From assembly GCF_000380645.1 (NCBI RefSeq), contig NZ_AQXZ01000019.1:372001-436000 (forward strand): 64,000 nt of DNA. Reading direction: 5' to 3'. Source of the DNA: Smaragdicoccus niigatensis DSM 44881 = NBRC 103563. GTDB lineage: Bacteria; Actinomycetota; Actinomycetes; Mycobacteriales; Mycobacteriaceae. Below, piece after piece: positions 33,478-40,786 of this stretch. Numbering within the stretch: position 1 is the first letter of the stretch; each line of letters starts with the position of its first letter. The notes under the pieces are model-generated. The model had not been told where the DNA came from and did no database searches. It saw nothing but the letters and a program-made list of their open reading frames with translations. A program made the position numbers and the translations under genes.

Positions 33478-33870
33478 CTAGAAAGCGTGCGGGCCGAATC
33501 GTTCGACGGCAACGAACAACGCCATCGAAAACAGTGCGAGGTTCACGACCACGCTCGGATACTCCGCGCGACGACCATGGGTAATGATCGCACCGATCAT
33601 GATCAACGCCAGTCCGGCAGCGGCCAACGGAACGAGCGCAGTTGCAATCTGTAGCGCGGCGGGAAGGATCAGACCAGCCGCGCCAGCCACCTCCGCGGCT
33701 CCGATGGCCTTGATCAGTTCCGGCGAAAGATCTTGAGCCCAAGCCATGTTCGGGTTCTCGACGAGCTGCGCTTTCGAGCGCGCCAGCTTCATGGCTCCAG
33801 CCATCAGGAACACCACGCCCAGCAGGCCGGCGACTACCACAATGCGGTGTTCATGCGGCCACCCCTTCAC
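33478..33870 (-). CDS. DoxX family membrane protein, apparent frameshift at its start
   Basis: The open frame gives 130 residues from GTG 33870 (120 if GTG 33840 is used): VVVAGLLGVVFLMAGAMKL, RSKAQLVENPNMAW, then three more membrane helices ending FVAVERFGPHAF. The natural start seems to be the ATG at 33854, which overlaps the upstream stop as ATGA and reads MNTALW, exactly what DoxX_2 proteins begin with, but the next codon is TAG. One extra base after TGG would join MNTALW to VVAGLLGVV. So either a single-base loss has occurred (mutation or sequencing error), or translation begins in the open frame. Role: four-helix protein near a flavin reductase, often linked to redox or thiol stress. 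Confidence 0.7.
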   Translation of the reverse strand: MKGWPHEHRIVVVAGLLGVVFLMAGAMKLARSKAQLVENPNMAWAQDLSPELIKAIGAAEVAGAAGLILPAALQIATALVPLAAAGLALIMIGAIITHGRRAEYPSVVVNLALFSMALFVAVERFGPHAF

Positions 33871-34426
33871 GGACGGACTGGAGAGCACCGGACCACGATT
33901 CGACCTGGGCGAACATGGTCTGAGCCGCCTCATACTGTTGCGCCCCGGGCTTGAATACCGAGACGTTCTCGAAGTCACTGAACAGCGAGAACGAGAGCTG
34001 CTGGCGCACACCCGCGATCTGGAGTTCAGCGGTGATGGCGCGAAGATGCTCGATTGCGCGGGCTCCACCGAGTGCGCCGTAGGACACGAAGGCTGCGGCC
34101 TTGTTGTTCCATTCGGCATACAGGTAGTCGATGGCGTTCTTCAGCACGCCGGACGTCGAGTGGTTGTACTCGGGCGAGACGAAGATGAAGCCGTCGTACC
34201 GGGCGATTGTCGCTGACCATTTCTTCGTGTGGTCGCCGCTGCATTGGCCCCACGACGGCGGGAGCGCTTCATCGAGGTGCGGCAACGGGTGGTCAATGAG
34301 ATCAACGAGTTCGTAGGTGGCGTTCGAACGCTCTTTGGACTGCTCGATGACCCAGTCGGCGACGGCTTTGCCGTTGCGGCCAGGTCGAGTGCTGCCGAGG
34401 ATCACGGCAATCTTGAGGTCGCTCAT
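33851..34426 (-). CDS. NADPH-dependent FMN reductase
   Basis: 191 residues, ATG with GGAGGAG upstream. Flavodoxin-like fold: phosphate loop GSTRPGRNG, FVSPEYNHSTSGVLKNAID and AAFVSYGALGGARAIEHLR are the classic motifs of this family, which reduces FMN or quinones with NADPH in the cytoplasm. It precedes the DoxX-like gene (stop/start overlap) and is divergent from a MarR regulator with three operator boxes between them, so it is probably induced by an electrophile or quinone-type signal. Confidence 0.9.
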   Translation of the reverse strand: MSDLKIAVILGSTRPGRNGKAVADWVIEQSKERSNATYELVDLIDHPLPHLDEALPPSWGQCSGDHTKKWSATIARYDGFIFVSPEYNHSTSGVLKNAIDYLYAEWNNKAAAFVSYGALGGARAIEHLRAITAELQIAGVRQQLSFSLFSDFENVSVFKPGAQQYEAAQTMFAQVESWSGALQSVREGVAA

Positions 34427-34454
34427 GGCGAGGACTCCTCCGACTCAGGAATTG

Positions 34455-34566
34455 ATTATGACTTGAACGTTCATGCCTCAACGTACTCCGAGATATATGA
34501 ATGTTCAAGTCATTCGGAAGTTGGAAACGACATGAACATTCAACTATTAGGAAATTGATCTATACT
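34455..34566. promoter_or_regulatory. Divergent promoter region with three MarR-type boxes
   Basis: Three copies of TGAAC(G/A)TTCA: box 1 TTGAACGTTCA at 34463-34473 (perfect TGAACGTTCA core), box 2 TGAATGTTCAAGT at 34498-34510, box 3 TGAACATTCAACT at 34533-34545. For the MarR gene a TATACT at 34561-34566 sits 7 bp before the ATG at 34573, so its mRNA would be leaderless and box 3 lies at the -35 zone. For the reductase, a CATAAT at 34460-34455 (minus) sits next to box 1. This layout would let one MarR dimer repress both directions. Confidence 0.8.
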
Positions 34567-34572
34567 GCTCGT

Positions 34573-35055
34573 ATGACGGTCGAGGAAGCACCGACGACGC
34601 AGCCCCAATGGCTTACCTCCGACGAGATGGAGACGTGGCGAGCGCTGCATCTCCTGCTCGCCATCCTGCCTGGCGAGCTTGGCAGGCAACTCGAGCGAGA
34701 CTCCAACCTGAGCTTCATCGAGTACTACACACTCGCGGTTCTGTCTGAACAGCCCGACCGAACGATGCGACTGAGTCACCTTGCCGTACTTGCCTATTCA
34801 GAACTGTCGCGCCTCTCCCATCTGATGAAACGGCTGGAGAAGCGAGGACTCGTTCGGCGCGAGCCCGATCCGACGGACGGGCGGTTCACCGTTGCGGTGC
34901 TGACCGAGGCCGGCTATGCCGAGGTCGTTCAGGCGGCCCCCGGACATGTTGCACACGTCCGCCAGCGGATCTTCGACGTCCTGAGTCCGGACGAACAGCA
35001 TGCATTGCGCAACGCAGCGCGGAAGGTGACGACGTGGTTCACCGACGAGTGCTGA
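34573..35055 (+). CDS. MarR family transcriptional regulator
   Basis: 160 residues, ATG without ribosome-binding site and with a -10 element directly upstream. Winged helix with LSFIEYYTLAVLSEQPD, RLSHLAVLAYSELSRLSHLM, KRLEKRGLVRREPDPTDGR (the classic DxR wing), VLTEAGYAEV, and a dimerising C-terminal helix. MarR repressors bind palindromes of the kind seen next to it. It probably controls the divergent FMN reductase-DoxX unit and itself. No Cys at the N-terminus, so direct thiol sensing is not obvious. Confidence 0.92.
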   Translation: MTVEEAPTTQPQWLTSDEMETWRALHLLLAILPGELGRQLERDSNLSFIEYYTLAVLSEQPDRTMRLSHLAVLAYSELSRLSHLMKRLEKRGLVRREPDPTDGRFTVAVLTEAGYAEVVQAAPGHVAHVRQRIFDVLSPDEQHALRNAARKVTTWFTDEC

Positions 35056-35100
35056 CCAACGTGGAAGGATCGCCCCGACCAGATCGGTAACCTCGGGCTC

Positions 35101-35856
35101 ATGAACCCTCCGACCCGGGACGCCCCGGAGTTCGTCCCCGACCCCGAAACGCTCAAGCAGTTCCGCCGTCTGCGCGACGAAGTGTCCCGGTTCACGATGG
35201 AGTACCGCTTCGCGATTGACGAGGTACTCACGAAGGTGTCGATCCTGCGCGAGGAGTTCCTGCATCTGCAGCGGTACAACCCCATCGAGCACGTGACGTC
35301 CCGGATCAAGAAGCCGGAGAGCATCGTCGAGAAGGCCACGCGACAGGGTTGTGGAGCGTCCCTCGCCTCAATCCGCGAGGGCATCACCGACATCGCGGGC
35401 GTTCGAATCACGTGCAGTTTCATCGACGACACCTACCGTGTGCTCGAAGCGATCACGCGACAGGATGATGTGCGGGTGATCTCCGTGAAGGACTACATCG
35501 CAAACCCGAAACCCAACGGGTACAAGAGCCTTCACGCCATCATCGAGATCCCGGTCTTCCTGTCGTCGGGCCCGGTTGCGGTGCCCGTCGAGCTGCAGAT
35601 CCGGACGATCGCCATGGACTTCTGGGCAAGCCTCGAGCACAAGATCTACTACAAGTTCCAGGGCGAGGTCCCTTCACACCTGGTCCAGGAACTCTCGGCA
35701 GCAGCGGAGATCGCCGGCGAACTCGACCGTCGGATGGAACAACTCCACACCGAGGTCCACGGGTCCCGGGAGCCCGAGGAGCCCTCCGAGCTTCCGGCGC
35801 CGACGGGCGAGGAGATCGTGCGACTTCTGGTGGCATTGGCACAGCCGTCGGATTAG
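35101..35856 (+). CDS. Small alarmone synthetase (RelA/SpoT synthetase domain)
   Basis: 251 residues. Single (p)ppGpp synthetase domain without hydrolase or TGS/ACT regions: HVTSRIKKPESIVEKATR, DIAGVRITCSF, KPNGYKSLHAIIEIP, PVELQIRTIAMDFWASLEH, KIYYKFQG. These are the substrate-binding and catalytic blocks of RelP/RelQ/YjbM-type enzymes, here with a 45-residue helical C-terminus. It would make pppGpp/ppGpp in the cytoplasm in response to transcriptional signals. Single gene, 45 bp after MarR; converges on the acyl-CoA synthetase gene with 4 bp between stops. Confidence 0.92.
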   Translation: MNPPTRDAPEFVPDPETLKQFRRLRDEVSRFTMEYRFAIDEVLTKVSILREEFLHLQRYNPIEHVTSRIKKPESIVEKATRQGCGASLASIREGITDIAGVRITCSFIDDTYRVLEAITRQDDVRVISVKDYIANPKPNGYKSLHAIIEIPVFLSSGPVAVPVELQIRTIAMDFWASLEHKIYYKFQGEVPSHLVQELSAAAEIAGELDRRMEQLHTEVHGSREPEEPSELPAPTGEEIVRLLVALAQPSD

Positions 35857-35860
35857 TGCG

Positions 35861-38488
35861 TCACGCCAGCCGCCGCGGACCCGCGTCGAACTGCGTCGGC
35901 TCGGGCCCCACCCGCACCCTCCCGTAGAGCACCTCAGTCCGTGAACGCGAGGCCAGGATAGGTTCGAGCACGAGTTCGCGTACTTGCGGAAAGTCTTCGC
36001 ACAGAGTCGAAATCCGCACGAGCAGGTCGGCAAGACTGGCGGTGTCGGCGGCCTCGGTCGTCGGCGTTCCGAGCAGGAGCGAAGCGGTCTTCGGAGCGGC
36101 AACGAGCGCAGCCGCGTCTTCCAGACTCAACGGCAGCGAACGATAGGCGCGATCGCCGAGCAGATCCACCATGACGCCCGACAGGCCGAACGACACGACT
36201 GGCCCGAATGCCGGATCCTCCTGCACGCGGATAACGCAACCGATCCCCTTGACCGCCATCTTCTGCACATGCACGAGCGGGTTCCCCGACGCTTCGGCCA
36301 GATCCTCGTAGGCGCGGCGAACCCCGGCCGGTCCGCCTAGGTCCAGCCGCACGCCGCGCAAGTCGGGGCGATGACGCCACACCTCCCCCGTCGCTTTGAC
36401 CGCCACCGGGAGACCGAGTTCGTCGGCGGCAGACTCGGCCGCCTCGGCGCTGTCCACCTCCCGGAAATCGACGATGGGCACGCCATAGCTGCCAAACAGG
36501 TCCGCGGCATCGCGATCGGACAGCCAGCCGGGAGCCCTCGATGCGAGGATCGCTCCGGCGCGCGCGGAGTCGATCCCGCTGGGCCGGATCGGGGTCGATA
36601 CCGGCTCTGCACGCCACTGGGCGTACTCCCAGGCGCGCTGAATGGCACGCACCGCATGTTCCGGACCGGAGTACGAAGGCACCGATCCCGCGATCGCCGC
36701 ACCGGTGTCGTCTCGGACTGCCAGCAGATCCGGAATGCCTTGTTCGCCAGCGAAAGTCGACACGATCGGCTTGCTGGCGACGGCCGCAACACTGCGTAAG
36801 GAGGCGGCGAACTGCTCCATCGGAATCGGGACAGGCGGGACGACGATCGCCACGACCGCGTCCACATCGGCCGCGGCGGCGATCTCGCGCAGCGCTGCGT
36901 CGAAGGCGTCGGCATCAGCGGTCGGGCTGAGGACCTCGGTCCGGGTCACCTCGAGTCCGCCGGATTCGGCGGCGAAGATCGCCGGCCACGCGAGCGCCTC
37001 GCTGTTCCCGACGACCGCAATGCGGCGTCCGGCCGGCAGCGGCTGATGGCACATGAGGGTCGCGCAGTCGAACAAGTCCGAGATCGAATCGACCGCGATG
37101 ACGCCAGCCTGGCGGAACAGGTCGGCGGCGATTGTCGCGTCGATGGCTGATGCTGCAGGGTCTGGCCGGCCAAGACGTCCGCTTCGGACGAGAATGATCG
37201 GCTTGTTCCGGGCGAGGCGCTTCGCGATCCGCGCGAACTTCCGCGCATTTCCGAGAGTCTCCAGGTAGAGCAGCACGACGTCGGTGTCGGAATCGGCGTC
37301 CCAGTATTGAATGAGATCGTTGCCGGAGACGTCGGCGCGGTTACCTGCGGAAACGAACGTCGAAAGCCCGAGCCCCCGGGCCGCGGCTTCGCGCAGGATC
37401 GTCGACCCGAGCGGTCCCGATTGGCAGAAGAAGCCCGCGCGACCGCGGCGCGGCAGCCCCGCGGCGAGCGTGCCGTTGAGAGCGACCTCGGGATTCGTGT
37501 TCGCAATACCCAGCGCATTCGGTCCCACGAGCCGCATCCCGTTCACCCGTGCTTGCCGGGCGAGCCGCTGTTGAGCGGCGAAACCGTGCTCGCCTGATTC
37601 GGCGAACCCCGCCGACAGGATCACCACGCCCTTCACACCTTTGGCCAGGCAGTCGGCGAAGACCGCATCGATGTCGGCCGCAGGAACCGCGATGATCGCC
37701 AGGTCGACGGTGTCGGGGATGTCGTGAACGGTCGGGTACGCGCGCACTCCCTGGACCGACCGGCGCAGTTCGTTGACCGGATAGACGGGACCGTTGAACT
37801 GGCCGGCGAGCAGGTTGGCCAGGATCGCCCCACCGACCTTCTCGGGCCGGACGGACGCGCCGATCACCGCAATCGAGCTCGGCGACAACAGATTTCGCAC
37901 GCTCCTCGCCTCGGAGGCGCTTTCCCGTGAGTTGCGCACCTGCAGGAGCGCCTCGGTCGGGTCGATCGCGAACTCGAGGTGCAGCACCGATTGCTCGAGG
38001 GTTCGAGTGACTTGATAGCCGGCGTCGAGGAACACCTTCACCATCGCGCGGTTTCGGGCGAGAACTTCGGCGACGAACGTGTCGATTCCGTTCTCCGCCG
38101 CCGCGCCCGCGAGATGTTCGAGCAAGATCGAGCCCAGACCTCGACCTTGGTGTTCATCGGCGACGACGAACGCGACCTCCGCGCTGCCGTCCGCGTTCGC
38201 CTCGTACAGCCCCACCGCGATGATGTCGTCGCCGAGCTGGGAAATGAGGGCTACGCGATTGCGATGGTCGACGTGCGTCGCCCGGTACACGTCCTGCTCG
38301 GACAACGTCGGATAGGGCCCGAAGTAGCGCAGGTAACGCGTCTCGTCGGACAGCCTCGAGTGGAAGGCGACGAGGCGCTCCGCATCGTCGGGAGTGATCG
38401 GGCGCAGGTGCACCACCCCGCCGTCGGACGCGAGCACGTCAGCGAGCCAGTGTTCAGGAAACGGTGGTTGTTCAGTCACGACGGTCAT
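35861..38488 (-). CDS. GNAT acetyltransferase fused to NDP-forming acyl-CoA synthetase (PatZ/Pat-like)
   Basis: 875 residues from the ATG at 38488, which overlaps the AcuC gene by 17 bp. Residues 20-180 are a GNAT domain (LRPITPDDAERLVAFHSRL, GVGLYEANADGSAEVAFVV-type strand, DEHQGRGLGSILLEHLAG as the acetyl-CoA P-loop). The rest is an ADP-forming acyl-CoA synthetase: CoA-binding (SIAVIGASVRPEKVGGAIL), ligase-CoA half, and ATP-grasp. In relatives this architecture acts as a protein lysine acetyltransferase; the synthetase part often lacks its active His. Coupled to AcuC, a deacetylase, it forms a likely acetylation switch for acetyl-CoA synthetase. Confidence 0.9.
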   Translation of the reverse strand: MTVVTEQPPFPEHWLADVLASDGGVVHLRPITPDDAERLVAFHSRLSDETRYLRYFGPYPTLSEQDVYRATHVDHRNRVALISQLGDDIIAVGLYEANADGSAEVAFVVADEHQGRGLGSILLEHLAGAAAENGIDTFVAEVLARNRAMVKVFLDAGYQVTRTLEQSVLHLEFAIDPTEALLQVRNSRESASEARSVRNLLSPSSIAVIGASVRPEKVGGAILANLLAGQFNGPVYPVNELRRSVQGVRAYPTVHDIPDTVDLAIIAVPAADIDAVFADCLAKGVKGVVILSAGFAESGEHGFAAQQRLARQARVNGMRLVGPNALGIANTNPEVALNGTLAAGLPRRGRAGFFCQSGPLGSTILREAAARGLGLSTFVSAGNRADVSGNDLIQYWDADSDTDVVLLYLETLGNARKFARIAKRLARNKPIILVRSGRLGRPDPAASAIDATIAADLFRQAGVIAVDSISDLFDCATLMCHQPLPAGRRIAVVGNSEALAWPAIFAAESGGLEVTRTEVLSPTADADAFDAALREIAAAADVDAVVAIVVPPVPIPMEQFAASLRSVAAVASKPIVSTFAGEQGIPDLLAVRDDTGAAIAGSVPSYSGPEHAVRAIQRAWEYAQWRAEPVSTPIRPSGIDSARAGAILASRAPGWLSDRDAADLFGSYGVPIVDFREVDSAEAAESAADELGLPVAVKATGEVWRHRPDLRGVRLDLGGPAGVRRAYEDLAEASGNPLVHVQKMAVKGIGCVIRVQEDPAFGPVVSFGLSGVMVDLLGDRAYRSLPLSLEDAAALVAAPKTASLLLGTPTTEAADTASLADLLVRISTLCEDFPQVRELVLEPILASRSRTEVLYGRVRVGPEPTQFDAGPRRLA

Positions 38489-39713
38489 CCGGATCGAGGC
38501 CGAGCAGAGGAAACACTGCGCGCCGCGTCGCGAGCACCGCGGTGTCGACTCGGTGGAAGTCTCGGTCCTCTTGGGCGACACCGCTATCCGGCCGCCCACC
38601 GGGCCCGTCCCAGCGCGGGAAGGTGACGTCACCGCCATCGCTCATGGTCTCGGGAACGTCTGCATGCGGCACCCGACTGAGCACATGATCACGCCATTCG
38701 GCGGGAATCGGAGTGTTGACGTCGAGGTCCCGATCGAGCGCGGCGGCAAGCAGGTGCGTCCAGGAACGCGGCACCACCCGAACGAGTCCGTAACCGCCAC
38801 CACCGACGGCAAGCCAACGACCTTCGGCATAGGTATCCGCCAGTTCGCGCATCGCACGGAACGCGGCACGCTGCCCGTCGACCGTCAGCGCGAGGTCGGC
38901 GAGTGGATCTTCGCGGTGCGAGTCAACGCCGCACTGACTGACCACGATCTGCGGCCGGAACGCCGCGATGGCACCCGGGACCACCGCGTGAAAGCCGCGT
39001 AGCCAGTACCGGTCGGTCGTGCCAGGCTGCAACGCGAGATTCACCACCGAACCTTCGCCGCGGCCCGTTCCGATCTCGCCGGGATAGCCGGTGCCGGGCC
39101 ACAGCGTCGCCGGATGCTGATGGATCGAAATCGTCAGAACCCGCGGATCGCCTTCGAAGGCACGCTGGACACCGTCCCCGTGGTGAACGTCGACGTCGAT
39201 GTACGCGATCCGGTCGAATCCCTGCTCCAGCAGCCAGGTGATCGCCACGGCCACGTCGTTGTACACGCAGAATCCCGAGGCATTGTTGCGCATCGCATGA
39301 TGCATTCCGCCACCGATACTGACCGCCCGCCGGGCCCGTCCGGCTGCGATCTCCTGTGCCGCACGCAAGGTCCCGCCCACGATCACCGAACTCGCCTCGT
39401 GCATCCGCGCGAAAATCGGGTTGTCGTCGTTGCCCAGGCCGAACATCGCGGCCGCTCGCGAACCTGGCTGAGCCGGTGCGTGCTTGACCATCTCGACGTA
39501 GGCGGAGCTGTGAATCCGCAGGAGATCCTGGTCCCCCGCCGGATCCGGATCGAGGAGCTCGACGCCCTCGAGGACGTTGAGTGCAGAAGCCAGCCGCATC
39601 GTCAGATCCAGCCGAACCGGATTCATCGGATGCTCAGGGGTCCACGAGTATTCGAGGTACCGATCGCTCCACACGACCGCGCCACCGGCAGCCTGATGCA
39701 GGTCGGGGCCCAT
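38472..39713 (-). CDS. acuC: AcuC-like histone-deacetylase family protein
   Basis: 413 residues from the ATG at 39713. Class I HDAC-like zinc hydrolase: GGGMHHAMRNNASGFCVYND, YIDVDVHHGDGVQRAF, HQHPATLWPGTGY and CGVDSHREDPLADLALT give the His/Asp metal and charge-relay set. It removes acetyl groups from lysines, in known cases re-activating acetyl-CoA synthetase. It is translationally coupled to the GNAT-acyl-CoA-synthetase gene downstream, and the pairing of a deacetylase with its opposing acetyltransferase supports the assignment of both. Confidence 0.92.
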   Translation of the reverse strand: MGPDLHQAAGGAVVWSDRYLEYSWTPEHPMNPVRLDLTMRLASALNVLEGVELLDPDPAGDQDLLRIHSSAYVEMVKHAPAQPGSRAAAMFGLGNDDNPIFARMHEASSVIVGGTLRAAQEIAAGRARRAVSIGGGMHHAMRNNASGFCVYNDVAVAITWLLEQGFDRIAYIDVDVHHGDGVQRAFEGDPRVLTISIHQHPATLWPGTGYPGEIGTGRGEGSVVNLALQPGTTDRYWLRGFHAVVPGAIAAFRPQIVVSQCGVDSHREDPLADLALTVDGQRAAFRAMRELADTYAEGRWLAVGGGGYGLVRVVPRSWTHLLAAALDRDLDVNTPIPAEWRDHVLSRVPHADVPETMSDGGDVTFPRWDGPGGRPDSGVAQEDRDFHRVDTAVLATRRAVFPLLGLDPDDRRD

Positions 39714-39760
39714 ATTGGTCAGCCTACTTGGCGCCAGGGGCGTGTCAGACAAATCCCACA

Positions 39761-39789
39761 TCCCCCAATCGGGGGAACGCGATTCCCCC
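39761..39789. promoter_or_regulatory. Interleaved C5/G5/C5 inverted repeats upstream of secreted protein gene
   Basis: TCCCCCAATCGGGGGA (39761-39776) and GGGGGAACGCGATTCCCCC (39771-39789) share the central G run, so either can form a hairpin or a protein-binding palindrome. They lie in the region shared by the AcuC (minus) and secreted protein (plus) genes, about 48 bp before AcuC's ATG and 95 bp before the other gene's ATG. Regulatory role is inference. Confidence 0.4.
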
Positions 39790-39883
39790 GGCTGAGCGTC
39801 CCGTCGGCGGACGCGGCGAAAGGGCTCGGCGAAGGAATCTTGAGACACCAAAGCAAGACCTAAGCCGCTAAAAGGAGTTCGAA

Positions 39884-40726
39884 ATGACCACCACCAACCG
39901 TCGCCGCACAATCGTCATCGCCAGCACCGCAGCCGCTCTCGCCGGAATCGGTGGTGCCGCACTTGGCTTTGCTCTTCACTCTGCCGACAGCCCTTCACAC
40001 AGCGCCTCGGTCCACACCGTCACCACCACGACTCCGGCGGTTGTCACCCCCGCAGCCGCACCCTCGACGCGGGTCGTCGTTGTGCCGGTCACCCCAGTTA
40101 CTCCGGTTACGCCCGTTACCCCGGTTCATCCAGTTACCCCGGTGCACCCCGTCACCCCGGTTCACCCGGTTCTCCCCGACTACTCGGGCACGATCGCGAT
40201 GACCATCACGAACAACACCGACAGCACGATTTCACTGGCCGGCTCGGACAACCCGTACGGCGACTGGATCGTTTCGCCGCAGTCGTCGTTGGCCCCCGGC
40301 GCCTCGGAAACCGTGAGCGCATCCACGTGGAACAAGGGCGGATTCGGAGTCGACGTCACCTACAACGGCAACGACGGTTCCTCGGTGGTCTTCATGGCCA
40401 ACAACTACCGCGGCCAGACTGACACCGACGGCACGCGCGTCGATGGTTCGAACCCGGGTCACTGGGTCATCCAGAACACCGTCGACCAGGGTGCCCCGAA
40501 CATGTCGGCGAGCTACACCCTGATGCCCGGACTCCTGAACCCGGTGCCCGCGCCGCAGCCGGTCAACCCCGTCATTGACCCGGTTACCCCGGACGAGCAG
40601 CCGGTCAACCCCGTCATCGACCCCGTCACCCCCGACGACCAGCCCGTCACGCCGGTCGTCCAGCCGGACACTTCGAGCAACACCGTGTCGATCTCGCACA
40701 GCACCCCAGCGGGTGACCTCGGCTAG
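39884..40726 (+). CDS. Secreted or anchored protein: Pro/Thr/Val repeats around a beta-sandwich domain
   Basis: 280 residues, ATG with AAAAGGAG upstream. Signal or anchor helix at 10-32, then a Thr/Pro linker and a repeat region (about 66-98) of VTPV and HPVTPV units, a folded domain at about 100-215, and a second repeat region with QPVNPVIDPVTPDE twice. The folded domain (IAMTITNNTDSTISLAGSD, NPYGDWIVSPQSSLAPG, GSNPGHWVIQ) recalls aegerolysin-like/ET79-type beta-sandwich proteins; this is a tentative likeness by eye. No cysteines outside the signal. Likely extracellular or wall-associated. Downstream there is a strong terminator shared with the PucR-like gene. Confidence 0.65.
   Translation: MTTTNRRRTIVIASTAAALAGIGGAALGFALHSADSPSHSASVHTVTTTTPAVVTPAAAPSTRVVVVPVTPVTPVTPVTPVHPVTPVHPVTPVHPVLPDYSGTIAMTITNNTDSTISLAGSDNPYGDWIVSPQSSLAPGASETVSASTWNKGGFGVDVTYNGNDGSSVVFMANNYRGQTDTDGTRVDGSNPGHWVIQNTVDQGAPNMSASYTLMPGLLNPVPAPQPVNPVIDPVTPDEQPVNPVIDPVTPDDQPVTPVVQPDTSSNTVSISHSTPAGDLG
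40081..40173 (+). repeat. Tandem VTPV/HPVTP coding repeats
   Basis: Approximate 9- to 18-bp tandem units encoding VTPVTPVTPVTPVHP then VTPVHPVTPVHP, with synonymous third-base differences between units, so the array is not a very recent slip product. Inside the secreted-protein gene. Confidence 0.8.
40556..40639 (+). repeat. 42-bp direct repeat, two copies
   Basis: Copies at 40556-40597 and 40598-40639 encode QPVNPVIDPVTPDE and QPVNPVIDPVTPDD. Five base differences by eye, four of them at third positions and one changing Glu to Asp. A partial third unit (QPVTPVVQP) follows. Confidence 0.85.
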
Positions 40727-40736
40727 CGATCGGATC

Positions 40737-40768
40737 GATGGGGCACTGCCAAGCGGCGGTGCCCCATC
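40737..40768. terminator. Strong bidirectional hairpin terminator
   Basis: GATGGGGCACTGCC pairs with GGCGGTGCCCCATC (one T-G wobble) around an AAGC loop, a 14-bp stem. It lies 10 bp after the secreted-protein stop and 18 bp before the stop of the convergent PucR-like gene. Confidence 0.85.
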
Positions 40769-40786
40769 GTCGTGTCGGATGCCGAT

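Noticed and set aside
40081-40173. Short tandem repeats that could be taken for a CRISPR or VNTR array
   Set aside because: They are in-frame coding repeats with synonymous variation, no spacers and no cas genes.
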